The position numbers were made by a program, and so were the translations under genes. Below the pieces are notes generated by a model, which ran no database searches, was not told the DNA's origin, and saw only the letters and a list, made by a program, of their open reading frames with translations. A DNA stretch of 64,000 bases from Candidatus Melainabacteria bacterium (GTDB lineage Bacteria > Cyanobacteriota > Vampirovibrionia > Obscuribacterales > Obscuribacteraceae): the NCBI GenBank assembly GCA_016699165.1, contig CP064963.1:2480001-2544000 (forward strand), read 5' to 3'. This document shows, piece by piece, positions 27,064-33,956 of this stretch (position 1 is its first letter; the number at the start of each line of letters is the position of its first letter).

Positions 27064-27085
27064 TACTATCTTTTTTAGTAAAAGC
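27064..27085. repeat. 3' border element, double-sided variant
   Basis: TTACTAT on the plus strand is followed after eight bases by AGTAAAA (minus strand TTTTACT), so it reads as the border element in both directions between the unknown gene and mscL. Confidence 0.4.
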
Positions 27086-27100
27086 ATTAAACCGAGTCTG

Positions 27101-27526
27101 TCATGCGAAAGCCGAGGTGCAAAATTTGCATCTCTTAGCTTTCTCGTTAATAGATTCAAAACATTCTGTACATTGTTTAGTTGACTCCAAAACTGGAGCT
27201 TCCACCTTTTCTTGTAACGCCAGCTTGGTTATGAGAAACACTGCCAGTGATATCAATGTAAAATCGACGAATGCGCCTGCAAGATGTCCGTATTTAATAG
27301 CGTTGACAGTAACTTTGCCCGTAGCATCAGTGGCTTTCGATAAGACTACTTGCGCTTCTCTCCAATCACCGGGTGGCAACACAGTCGCAATTGGAGGCAT
27401 GATTACATCATCTACGACAGCAGTAACAACCTTGCCTGTTGCTCCTCCGATTATTACTCCAACAGCTAGAGCAATTGCATTTGTTTTAAGTAGAAAATCT
27501 TTGAACTCTCGAAGTTGGCTCACCAT
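27101..27526 (-). CDS. mscL: Large-conductance mechanosensitive channel with a zinc-ribbon-like tail
   Basis: MscL opens under membrane tension to release solutes in hypo-osmotic shock. The family signature is clear: FKDFLLKTNAIALAVGVIIG, then TGKVVTAVVDDVIMPPI for TM1 and loop, and a second helix LAGAFVDFTLISLAVFLITKL. The tail holds two cysteine pairs (CTECF and CKFC, 15 residues apart), a zinc-ribbon-like extension found in some MscL proteins. I chose the ATG at 27526, nine codons inside the longest frame, because a GGTGGAAAG site precedes it and MscL normally starts a few residues before the amphipathic helix. A+T-rich codons. Confidence 0.92.
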   Translation of the reverse strand: MVSQLREFKDFLLKTNAIALAVGVIIGGATGKVVTAVVDDVIMPPIATVLPPGDWREAQVVLSKATDATGKVTVNAIKYGHLAGAFVDFTLISLAVFLITKLALQEKVEAPVLESTKQCTECFESINEKAKRCKFCTSAFA

Positions 27527-27560
27527 AATCTTTCCACCCCATTTTTTCAACACCCTTTAT

Positions 27561-27587
27561 ATTCTACTATATCTATAAATAGAAAAA
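27561..27587. repeat. 3' border-like palindromic element
   Basis: ATTCTACTATATC then TATAAATAGAAAAAG; TTCTA and TAGAA form an inverted pair. It lies just past the terminator of the minus-strand gene 27650-28048. Confidence 0.35.
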
Positions 27588-27596
27588 GTTCAAAAA

Positions 27597-27646
27597 GAGA
27601 GGAAACAGGAGCCAGGCATAAAGCCTAACATTCCTGTTTCCTCTCT
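27597..27646 (-). terminator. Terminator of the 27650 gene
   Basis: GAGAGGAAACAGGA pairs perfectly with TCCTGTTTCCTCTC, with an inner AGGC/GCCT stem; TTTTTGAACTTTTTC follows on the minus strand. Confidence 0.9.
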
Positions 27647-27649
27647 CAC

Positions 27650-28048
27650 TCAGCAGAGAGTGTTCTGCTCAGCACTGTCCAGAACCCAGTCTTCGTTGCG
27701 TGTGCTCATCCCCCATGCGGCACCAAAAACGATACCAACAACGGATGCGATAAACCCGGGAGCCCCGAGATTCGCAAACGAGAACATTTGCTGCAATAGC
27801 AGGGAAATCCCGATGGTGCAAGACAACCCAACTGCAACTGAGGGGACAATACCAGACAATCCCCACCGCCCGTGCCGCTCGAAAAACATGAGGGCTTGCG
27901 CGGTGAAAAGTATTGAGACCCAAGCAAGAGCACAGGTGCTCACGACGAACGAAGCAAGCTTCCACGACATTGCAGCAAGAAGCGAAACGGCTAGAAGTGC
28001 AACGAGATAGAGGTGAAAGGATTGCTTAAACGTCATTGGCTTGTACAT
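27650..28048 (-). CDS. Small membrane protein, four helices
   Basis: The 132-residue protein has four hydrophobic segments (about 10-32, 34-54, 64-86, 94-114) and short loops. No motif for transport or catalysis is visible; the family is unknown. The ATG at 28048 follows ACGGAGA; a second ATG five codons later is possible. It is GC-rich, unlike mscL next to it, and has its own strong terminator. It is one of several small orphan membrane proteins between 27.6 and 38.9 kb. Confidence 0.65.
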   Translation of the reverse strand: MYKPMTFKQSFHLYLVALLAVSLLAAMSWKLASFVVSTCALAWVSILFTAQALMFFERHGRWGLSGIVPSVAVGLSCTIGISLLLQQMFSFANLGAPGFIASVVGIVFGAAWGMSTRNEDWVLDSAEQNTLC

Positions 28049-28633
28049 CTTTGTTCTCCGTAGATTTGATCTTTTTGACCCCTTTTGCCGTTGCTACTCC
28101 CCATGCATGGCTGCAAGCTTAAAAAAGCATAGTTGCTGTTTACTTAATTGGTGGGGAGTGGTTTGTCTGGAAGGAACAAAAGGGTAATTTCAAATTACTA
28201 AATTCCCGAGCCGATCCTAGCCTCTTTTCTTGATTATTAACTTAATTTGCCTGTGCGAGCTAGCACACCTCGCCATAAGTACCTCTTCAAAGCGCCACCG
28301 TTGATGGTGACAATATTGCGTCTGACTGAGTTGCGCTAGATAGATTCGATATCAGCGAACAAGTCCTCTGAGAGCCAACTTCGCGACTGGGAGGCGCAAA
28401 TACTAAACACGCTTAATTTTAGAACGATATTCGATCTCCTTTAATATGAATCATCTTTTGTTCCCTGCACTGAAACATCCTCAACAAGCATTTTCTAAAG
28501 CCACAACTGCTGTTCTATAAACCTGCCAATCCTACGCTTGTAGGACGCATGAACTGCACTAGTGGCTGTAAATGCGTTGAGTGAAGTTTTTTCGCATGCT
28601 TCAAACCAGCAACAAAAGAATCGGAAAACCAAA
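28049..28633. other. Divergent gene-free region
   Basis: No coding frame is supported in 585 bases. The word AGTTGCGCTA at 28329-28338 reads as TAGCGCAACT toward the minus-strand gene at 28048. The rest is mixed-composition sequence with no evident promoter. Confidence 0.4.
28329..28338 (-). repeat. 5' border word TAGCGCAACT
   Basis: Exact copy, reading toward the minus-strand gene 281 bases away. Confidence 0.45.
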
Positions 28634-29002
28634 ATGAAGACCTCTTCCTACTACCTCAGCGTCGCAGCAGCAGCAGCCACTGGGCTCATCGCAGCTCCTG
28701 TCCTCAACATGGCAACCAACCTGCTCAACATCAACATCTCTCTGGCTTCAAGCTTTGTGAGCTACGGTGCCCTGTTCGGCGCTTTCACCGGCATGATCGT
28801 ACTCGCCTACGCAGCGCTCACCTCAGCCTCTTCAAGGACCCAGTTCGCCATTGCCGGCGCCATTTCGGCGGTGCTCCTTTCTCTCGTCTTCAGTGGTGCC
28901 GTGGCCATCTATCTGATCGCTGCCGCCATCTTCGGCGCAATCGTCGGTATCGGCCAACACTTCGGTGCCAACATCATCGAGAAGAGTGACATCGACCGGT
29001 GA
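28634..29002 (+). CDS. Small membrane protein, Ala-rich
   Basis: The ATG at 28634 gives 122 residues; an in-frame start 24 codons upstream has no binding site. Three to four hydrophobic segments (about 5-25, 38-62, 72-92, 93-110) with Ala/Gly/Ser-rich faces suggest a compact integral membrane protein. The ribosome binding site (CGGAAAACC) is weak for this GC-rich class. I do not recognise the family. It is followed by two short tiny genes in the same direction. A hydrophobic assembly or holin-like role is possible but not supported by any motif. Confidence 0.6.
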   Translation: MKTSSYYLSVAAAAATGLIAAPVLNMATNLLNINISLASSFVSYGALFGAFTGMIVLAYAALTSASSRTQFAIAGAISAVLLSLVFSGAVAIYLIAAAIFGAIVGIGQHFGANIIEKSDIDR

Positions 29003-29018
29003 TTAGTCAATAAGCATG

Positions 29019-29075
29019 CCTTGGGAAATCCCAAATAGTCACCTCAATTTAATCAGGGACATGGGATTTCCTGAG
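29019..29075 (+). promoter_or_regulatory. Two alternative hairpins between small genes
   Basis: TTGGGAAATCCCAA folds on itself (about 29020-29033), while its GGAAATCCC can instead pair with GGGATTTCC at about 29064. The two foldings exclude each other. It lies before the 54-residue gene at 29129. Confidence 0.35.
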
Positions 29076-29128
29076 TCATGACGCCAACGCAATCAACAAC
29101 AGAACATCAGTTAAAAGGAGTACCCATC

Positions 29129-29293
29129 ATGGGACCCGGACGCAGATATGAGAAAAACGCTGCTGGATTCGTCCTCTTCTTCATCTTCGTAGTCGTTATG
29201 GCACTGGCATCTTCATGTCAGCGCAGCACACGAGCAGATGTGAGCACGAACGCCGGCCAGCTCGAAAGCATGGATACCGACTTGTTCCGCTAA
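29129..29293 (+). CDS. 54-residue candidate lipoprotein
   Basis: A strong AAAAGGAG site precedes the ATG. The protein has a basic start (GPGRRYEKN), a hydrophobic stretch FVLFFIFVVVMALASSC and a Cys at the end of it. ALASSC is a passable lipobox, so it may be lipid-modified after the Cys and leave a 25-residue acidic tail in the periplasm. Alternatively it is a simple single-span membrane peptide. No known family. It sits 126 bases after the Ala-rich membrane protein gene. Confidence 0.6.
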   Translation: MGPGRRYEKNAAGFVLFFIFVVVMALASSCQRSTRADVSTNAGQLESMDTDLFR

Positions 29294-29316
29294 GGCGGAC
29301 TTCTCCAGTATCTGAA

Positions 29317-29352
29317 AGTTCTGCTCTGGTTTTGAAAAGCTGGAGCAGAACT
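29317..29352 (+). promoter_or_regulatory. Strong hairpin between small genes
   Basis: AGTTCTGCTC pairs with GAGCAGAACT. No T-run follows, so it may be an mRNA end-stability element or a weak attenuator before the 29392 gene. Confidence 0.5.
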
Positions 29353-29391
29353 GACCCGCCAATTACTACAAACTCAAGCAGGAGTAGAACT

Positions 29392-29736
29392 ATGTCAAAG
29401 TCTCTGTCCGTCATTCTCAACGACACCGACGGAACCATGCGCAGCGTATACGCCAACGCACCCGGCATCGTGCAGATCGAGCAACCGACCGACGCCGACT
29501 TCCGGCGCATCAAGAGCGTTTCGGTCTCCACAACGGACGCCTTCGACCCCAATGCGCACTATGTGGTGCAGGTCAATCTGCGTCGCGGCAAGCGCACCGC
29601 CGTCGTTCTTTTTGGCATCACTCCCGAATGGCTGGATGCTTTCAGCGACTTCGTGCCAGATCCTGCCATCTTCGGCGCCACTCTCGTCGCAGACATCTCC
29701 ACCGACCTCGGTCCTGCGCCGATGATCATCATCTGA
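29392..29736 (+). CDS. Small soluble protein of unknown function
   Basis: An AGCAGGAG site precedes the ATG. The 114 residues have an alternating beta pattern (VILNDTDGTMRSVY, HYVVQVNLRRGKRTAVVLFG) and no signal peptide or membrane segment. The fold may be a small beta sandwich; no catalytic motif or family is recognised. It ends with a terminator that is nearly duplicated after the next gene. Confidence 0.65.
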   Translation: MSKSLSVILNDTDGTMRSVYANAPGIVQIEQPTDADFRRIKSVSVSTTDAFDPNAHYVVQVNLRRGKRTAVVLFGITPEWLDAFSDFVPDPAIFGATLVADISTDLGPAPMIII

Positions 29737-29751
29737 GCGCATGAACGATGA

Positions 29752-29795
29752 GACTAGTGTTTAGCCCCCGAGGTTGAACACTAGTTTCTTTGCAT
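29752..29795 (+). terminator. Terminator, copy 1 of a duplicated pair
   Basis: ACTAGTGTT pairs with AACACTAGT around a C/G-rich inner part, followed by TTTCTTT. It is about 85% identical over roughly 48 bases to the terminator at 30455-30497. Confidence 0.85.
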
Positions 29796-29796
29796 G

Positions 29797-29810
29797 TTTT
29801 CTACTATATA
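29797..29810 (+). repeat. 3' border element, variant TTTTCTACTATA
   Basis: A one-base-longer variant of TTTTACTATA, 11 bases past the terminator and reading along the gene. Confidence 0.4.
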
Positions 29811-30148
29811 AATTAATATCGCAAAATAGATAGCCACAGGCTGGATTAACGCAGCTCGCGCAGACATTAACTTTTCCAATGAATCAACCTTTCGGATCAT
29901 GCGAATCAACTAAACACCTTACAGGTTCAGAGTTCAAAGACTTCAGTTTAAATTGAAAGGCCAAAATAGCACTTTGCAAAACGCATGAGAATCCCTTAAG
30001 GTCAAATCCTAAATCATTTTTTTTCTGCAGGTGGAAATAAGCATAGTAGCAGCGTCGTAAACAGTGTATGGCATAAGGTTCACAAACTTTGTGGATCTTA
30101 TGGCGTGCACTCCGTACGTCGTTAACTCCTCGAAAGGGAGCCACTACC
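29811..30148. other. Gene-free stretch before the 30149 gene
   Basis: No supported coding frame or clear promoter. The last part (about 30060-30110) can form short A+T-rich hairpins around TTGTGGATCTTATGG. The GAAAGGGAG binding site of the next gene is at 30132-30140. Confidence 0.3.
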
Positions 30149-30442
30149 ATGCTCATCTCCATCCTCTCGCAGACCCCCACCTTCGTTCCGGCCGTAGTCG
30201 CTCTTTCAGCGGTTCTGGTCGCCTTCATGTTCTCCCGCAAGTGGACGGGGTCTTCGTGGCGCCGCAAGGCGTTGCTCGGAGGCGGAATCGTTGCGACGGC
30301 CCCTGTGGCCTTCCTCGGTTTCGGGCTGTGGCTCGCTCTGGTCCTGGACCGGGTCGACGACCTCAGCTGGCTGCCTGACCAGGCAGTCATCATGATGGTA
30401 AGTTACGCACGTCTGGTCATTAGTGTCCTGAACGTGGTGTGA
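30149..30442 (+). CDS. Small membrane protein, two helices
   Basis: A GAAAGGGAG site precedes the ATG. The 97 residues form one N-terminal helix (about 10-30), a basic linker (SRKWTGSSWRRK) and a second hydrophobic stretch (about 43-68), with a possible third short helix at the end. The basic linker should face the cytoplasm. No family is recognised. It ends with the second copy of the duplicated terminator. Confidence 0.6.
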   Translation: MLISILSQTPTFVPAVVALSAVLVAFMFSRKWTGSSWRRKALLGGGIVATAPVAFLGFGLWLALVLDRVDDLSWLPDQAVIMMVSYARLVISVLNVV

Positions 30443-30454
30443 CTGCGAACGACG

Positions 30455-30497
30455 AGACTGGTGTTCAGCCCCCCGGGGTTGGACACTAGTCTTTTTT
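30455..30497 (+). terminator. Terminator, copy 2 of a duplicated pair
   Basis: ACTGGTGTTC pairs with GGACACTAGT, followed by CTTTTTT. Compare 29752-29795. Confidence 0.9.
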
Positions 30498-30506
30498 GCC
30501 CTAGCC

Positions 30507-30554
30507 TATTAATGCATATAGTTATAATAGTCCCAATTACTATATGCATTAATA
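30507..30554. repeat. Perfect 16-base inverted repeat between convergent genes
   Basis: TATTAATGCATATAGT (30507-30522) is the exact reverse complement of ACTATATGCATTAATA (30539-30554), separated by 16 bases. It lies between two terminators facing each other and carries the ATAGT/ACTAT core of the 3' border element on both arms. Confidence 0.8.
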
Positions 30555-30572
30555 ATACAGCAACGAAAACAA

Positions 30573-30603
30573 CTGTCCAAGAGAGAAGAACTCTCCGGGA
30601 CAG
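30573..30603 (-). terminator. Terminator of the 30613 gene
   Basis: CTGTCC and GAGAG pair with CTCTC and GGACAG; TTGTTTTCGTTG follows on the minus strand. Confidence 0.7.
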
Positions 30604-30612
30604 AAGTTAAAT

Positions 30613-31011
30613 TCAACGCCTAAACCAGCCAAACAAGCCTTGCGGCTCGCGACCCATAGCAGCATCACGCTCGCACACAGACCAGAGTGAGCGAGTGACA
30701 ATGCGTCCGTATGCGTCTTTCAACGCAATAAATCGGACACAATCATCACCGTCATTCGAGTCCCATTCCTGGACGAACTCCACATATACATCACCGTTGG
30801 GCAATGTGTAGCGGTGGAGGTCCCAGCAATCAAGCGGTCCGCGGCCTAAGGTCTCCGACACCTCCACCCGGGCAAGAAGACGCTCTTCTGTCCGCAAGAC
30901 CGGCTCGCGCCGACCATCCGGATAGATAAGCGTCCCTTCCAGGCGAAGAGTCTGAGTCGCAAGGCAGAGATTGGAAGCCCAGTCGTTGAGATTGGTGAGG
31001 ACACGCTCCAT
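30613..31011 (-). CDS. Small soluble protein of unknown function
   Basis: The ATG at 31011 follows ATAGGAG and gives 132 residues; the frame is open 39 codons upstream but that part is Ser/Lys-rich and lacks a binding site. The protein is beta-rich in its middle (TLRLEGTLIYPDGRREPVLR, YTLPNGDVYVEFVQEWD) with helical ends, and has no membrane segment. No family recognised. It lies downstream of the TPR-like gene 31144-31650 in the same direction, separated by 132 bases with hairpins. Confidence 0.6.
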   Translation of the reverse strand: MERVLTNLNDWASNLCLATQTLRLEGTLIYPDGRREPVLRTEERLLARVEVSETLGRGPLDCWDLHRYTLPNGDVYVEFVQEWDSNDGDDCVRFIALKDAYGRIVTRSLWSVCERDAAMGREPQGLFGWFRR

Positions 31012-31057
31012 GGCGCATCTCCTATGCTTGAGTTGAAGAAAGCTCCGGATTGCTCCG

Positions 31058-31085
31058 AAGCACGGAAGCAGTGGTGACTGCCACT
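31058..31085 (-). other. Hairpin between two minus-strand genes
   Basis: AAGCAGTGG pairs with CCACTGCTT. There is no T-run; a second hairpin GCTTCGGA/TCCGGAGC follows. Probably a processing or stability structure. Confidence 0.4.
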
Positions 31086-31143
31086 GCTTTTTTCCGGTGA
31101 GCGAGCCATTTATGCTTCCGCTCTTCAACTATGCATTCACCTT

Positions 31144-31650
31144 TCAGCCTTTGCCCGCCACCATATCGCTGAGGCGCTTGATGCCCCGCAACTGAGAGGA
31201 GATGATGGCGCTCTGTCCATGGGCATTGCGCTGGAAATCCTCCAGACAAGCCCGCATGGACTCGGCGCCCACACCATCCAGCTTGGTGTAAATTGCCAGC
31301 GCCTTCCAGTACCAGGTCTTCGCCTCAGCGAAGTTGTCCTCGTACAGGTAGGATTCCGCAATTGCCCAAGCACAAAGGGCTGATGCTCGCACGTTGTCCG
31401 GGTGCTCGAAGGTGAGATAGCCTTCGTACGCAACCTTGAAGTGAACGATCGCCTCACTTGTGCGATAAGTGAAACGATAGGCCGAGCCGAGATAGTGATC
31501 GATTTCAGCCTGCACGATCTCAGGAAGAGGTGCATGTTGAAGCTCGACTTGGCGACTGTCCTTGAAGTCTTGCGCTTGTGCGACGGTGGGATATTTGAGA
31601 CCGCCAGCTCTGCGCGTGAAGGCGCTGAGCGCCTCGACTGCTTTGGACAT
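31144..31650 (-). CDS. TPR-like helical protein
   Basis: The 168 residues are all-helical. Residues about 45-125 show TPR-like repeats: YLGSAYRFTYRTSEAIVHF, SALCAWAIAESYLYEDNFAE and KTWYWKALAIYTKLDG. Two to three repeats probably form a protein-binding surface. No signal peptide or anchor is present. AGGAAAGGAAAG precedes the ATG. It heads a two-gene minus-strand unit. Confidence 0.65.
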   Translation of the reverse strand: MSKAVEALSAFTRRAGGLKYPTVAQAQDFKDSRQVELQHAPLPEIVQAEIDHYLGSAYRFTYRTSEAIVHFKVAYEGYLTFEHPDNVRASALCAWAIAESYLYEDNFAEAKTWYWKALAIYTKLDGVGAESMRACLEDFQRNAHGQSAIISSQLRGIKRLSDMVAGKG

Positions 31651-32216
31651 GACTTTCCTTTCCTAGCTGCTTGCCAGTTGATACCGTTCTATTTGGCTCG
31701 TCTTATGTTTTTTGTTTTGGGTATCTTGTGGCTTCTGGAAGTTCTGGGGATGACGAGTTGTACTTCTAGCTAACACAAAAGTGATGTTAGAAAGAAAGAG
31801 CTAATTTGGGCAAATTAGTCAATTGCGAAAAGATTCATGAGCCAGCAACGAAAGAATTGCTTTTACTTGAGTCGCAATGGATGTCGGCAGAATCACTCAG
31901 TATCTGCATTTGCAACACTCTGTCAACAGATTAGAGCAAGCGCTAACTGCACTAGATCAAAAAAGTTTAGAGATAGCTTCTCTAATCTAGCTCAATGCAG
32001 TTGCACAAAATTTAGATCATTTGTCTTTTTGATTCACTTTCTCTAGAGATTCCGAACACTCCTTTGCGGTCCTTTATTGAGCTAACATCTGGCTTCTGAA
32101 TTAGCATGGCGAGACCAGTATCGTATTACTTGGTCTAAGAAACGAATACCATCTAGCCAACTATATGAATGAATAGACCGAAAAAAAGAACTTAATTTCA
32201 AAAGGCTTAAGGATGA
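31651..32216. other. Gene-free region
   Basis: No coding frame is convincing. AACTGCACTAGAT and ATCTAG..TGCAGTT form a long interrupted stem at about 31945-32003. The word TTAGCGCTTG (minus strand, about 31935) resembles the 5' border word and faces the minus-strand gene at 31650. Confidence 0.35.
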
Positions 32217-32250
32217 GACGGTCCTGCGGATGATACTCCACAGGACCGTC
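32217..32250 (-). terminator. Terminator of the 32261 gene
   Basis: GACGGTCCTG pairs with CAGGACCGTC, with a short GGA/TCC inner stem. Only a weak T-rich stretch follows. Confidence 0.65.
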
Positions 32251-32260
32251 CCAGCCATTC

Positions 32261-32401
32261 TTAATTCGAACCGGCACCGCCGATGAGTAGCCCGATCAAG
32301 AATCCCTGGAGTATATCCAGGAAAGCGCCGAAGCCGGAACGCTTGCGCTTGCTGTCGGGCTCACCATTGGCGGTGACGTCGTCTTTTGAATGGTCGCTCA
32401 T
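32261..32401 (-). CDS. 46-residue membrane peptide
   Basis: The ATG at 32401 follows AAAAGGA and gives a polar, charged N-terminal half (SDHSKDDVTANGEPDSKRKR) and a single hydrophobic helix FLDILQGFLIGLLIGG. The frame is open further upstream but without a site. Its 5' leader contains a structured element matched by a second one before the 32583 gene. Small single-helix proteins of this sort often act as regulators or subunits of membrane complexes; the role here is unknown. Confidence 0.6.
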   Translation of the reverse strand: MSDHSKDDVTANGEPDSKRKRSGFGAFLDILQGFLIGLLIGGAGSN

Positions 32402-32470
32402 CTGAGCAATTCCTTTTGCCTCATTAAGGACAGATCTTCGGTGTCCTACTACCGTAACTGCTCTTGGTTC

Positions 32471-32525
32471 CCTGCTTTTGAGACAGGTATCCAATCTCGC
32501 GACGAGGACGCGGCAGTTGTGAGAT
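32471..32525 (-). promoter_or_regulatory. Structured leader element A
   Basis: On the minus strand ATCTC..GAGAT forms an outer stem with an inner GCG/CGC stem, followed by TTGGATA and a CCTG..CAGG hairpin. It aligns along its length with leader element B, and the outer stem differs from B by two compensating base-pair changes. Confidence 0.6.
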
Positions 32526-32530
32526 CATCA

Positions 32531-32570
32531 GGCACGCAGCGAAAAACCTTTCGGCCAGTCGCTGCGCGCC
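32531..32570 (-). terminator. Terminator-like hairpin after the 32583 gene
   Basis: GGCGCGCAGCGA pairs with TCGCTGCGTGCC, with an inner GGCC/GGTT contact. No T-run follows, so termination is uncertain. Confidence 0.55.
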
Positions 32571-32582
32571 GTCTATAGGCCC

Positions 32583-32789
32583 TTAGTCTCTGAAACCGCT
32601 CCACAGCTCAGTCAGGATCAGGAGAATCGCTCCCACCACGAGAACGTGTTCGGCGTTCGGAACAGACAACGCTGTCGCGACCGCGAACACGCACAAGAGG
32701 ACACAGAAGATGCCCCTGAACCAGCGAGCTTTGGAGAAATGGATGCAAGAGACCAAGGCGAAGCCGATTGCGAGGATGATGTCCACCAT
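32583..32789 (-). CDS. 68-residue two-helix membrane protein
   Basis: The ATG follows AGAAGGTC. Two hydrophobic helices (about 3-20 and 27-60, the latter probably split in two) surround a short basic loop HFSKARWFR. It may be a hairpin membrane protein. No family is recognised. It sits between two other membrane-protein genes on the same strand, each with its own terminator and leader. Confidence 0.6.
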   Translation of the reverse strand: MVDIILAIGFALVSCIHFSKARWFRGIFCVLLCVFAVATALSVPNAEHVLVVGAILLILTELWSGFRD

Positions 32790-32831
32790 TGCAAGTGACC
32801 TTCTGTTTGCGCCTAAATAGCTGCTGTTAGC

Positions 32832-32886
32832 CCTGTCAAAGACAGGTTTCCAACCCCAACGACGTGGACGTCGCAGCTTATGGGGT
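32832..32886 (-). promoter_or_regulatory. Structured leader element B
   Basis: ACCCCA..TGGGGT forms the outer stem, CGACGT..ACGTCG the inner one, followed by TTGGAAA and a CCTGTC..GACAGG hairpin on the minus strand. Its counterpart is leader element A. The two share the linker TTGGA[TA]ACCTGTCT. Confidence 0.6.
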
Positions 32887-32900
32887 CAACACCAACTCCA

Positions 32901-32934
32901 GAGGTGTCGGAACCCGAGTTGGTTCCGACACCTC
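32901..32934 (-). terminator. Terminator-like hairpin after the BI-1-like gene
   Basis: GAGGTGTCGGAACC pairs perfectly with GGTTCCGACACCTC on a six-base loop. There is no T-run directly after it. Confidence 0.65.
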
Positions 32935-32950
32935 CAAAGTGGCTTACTCG

Positions 32951-33667
32951 TCAGCTTCCGCTGGCTTCACCCAAGAACGCAGCAAGGTAACATATGAACT
33001 CGATTACCTTGAGCACCAGGTTAACGTAGGCCATCAGCAGGAAGAAGGCTAAATCCGCCGCTGCATCCCAGGAATTCTCCTGCTCGTGAGCGAGCATGGA
33101 AAAACCCACAAGGAAGTAGGCGACGAAGATGCCGATCCCGATCAGAGAATACGCCAACCCGACGACTGCGCTCATTCCACCGGTGAAGGCCAGTGCGAAG
33201 AGACTCACGGCCACGAGGCCGAGCGTTGCCCAGAACAGGAAGGTCCCCATGCGGTAGAACCGCACCCAGTGAAAGACCTTGACCGCAAGACCGCACAGAG
33301 CCATGACGCCTGCGCAACCAAGGAAGATGGCGAGAACCACCTTCAGTCCGACCGCTTGTGCGAACATCCCAATCACAGGCCCGATGAAGAGGCCGACGGA
33401 CAGAGATGCAAACACAAGCAGAGAGACTTTTGTTCCAGTCGACCACTCCGGCTTGCGGAAAGCAAACAAGAGAATCGAGCCCAGGTAGAGCACCAGGCTG
33501 ACCCAAAAGAATGAGCCAACCATTGCCGGCGGGACGAGCGTACCCAACACGGTACCAACTCCCATACTCGCCATAGCAGCCGTGAGCAGCGCCATGGTTT
33601 TGGTGAAGATGGTAGAAGTAGCAGCCGTCTGGTCACGGCCGTAGTCACGATCTGTGGAGGTTGTCAT
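32951..33667 (-). CDS. Bax inhibitor-1/YccA-family membrane protein
   Basis: The 238 residues have about seven helices. The pattern MALLTAAMASMGVGTVLGT at the first helix and the final DAAADLAFFLLMAYVNLVLK are typical of the BI-1 family, where the last helix usually reads 'ALSLYLDFINLFL..LL'. Family members modulate ion leak and, in YccA, inhibit the FtsH protease. The terminal acidic residues that form the pH sensor in BsYetJ are only partly evident (Asp at the start of the last helix). The N-terminal 20 residues are polar. Binding site ACGAGGA. It is the first gene of three on this strand, with two small membrane proteins after it. Confidence 0.7.
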   Translation of the reverse strand: MTTSTDRDYGRDQTAATSTIFTKTMALLTAAMASMGVGTVLGTLVPPAMVGSFFWVSLVLYLGSILLFAFRKPEWSTGTKVSLLVFASLSVGLFIGPVIGMFAQAVGLKVVLAIFLGCAGVMALCGLAVKVFHWVRFYRMGTFLFWATLGLVAVSLFALAFTGGMSAVVGLAYSLIGIGIFVAYFLVGFSMLAHEQENSWDAAADLAFFLLMAYVNLVLKVIEFICYLAAFLGEASGS

Positions 33668-33956
33668 GCCGAATCCTCGTAAGATTTAGGTCGAGCCGAA
33701 GCCCTCACCGCAATCCTTTTCCAGAAAAACCACACAAATGCTCGGAGCCCCCGTGACCCAGACTCTCTCAAGCAAGGGAAGATATCTGAGACTGGAGTGC
33801 GCCTTACGGTTTTGTATGTTGAGTATTCCTGGAATGCTTGAAGAATTGAAATGCATTCTCACCCTAGCAAAAGACAATGCAAAGTGAAACGCTTTTAATA
33901 ACCCCAAAAGTCTGAAATCACTAAATTAGTCTCGATTTATTATTCGTGCACCTGCG
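33668..33956. other. Gene-free region upstream of the BI-1-like gene
   Basis: No coding frame is supported. TTAGCGCAGG (minus strand, about 33948-33957) at its far end overlaps the stop of the MocR gene and resembles the 5' border word, reading toward the BI-1-like gene. Confidence 0.35.

Noticed and set aside
31837..32046. 69-codon frame in the 31.7-32.2 kb gap
   Set aside because: No ribosome binding site, Cys/Ser/Phe-rich random composition, and it crosses a long stem-loop.
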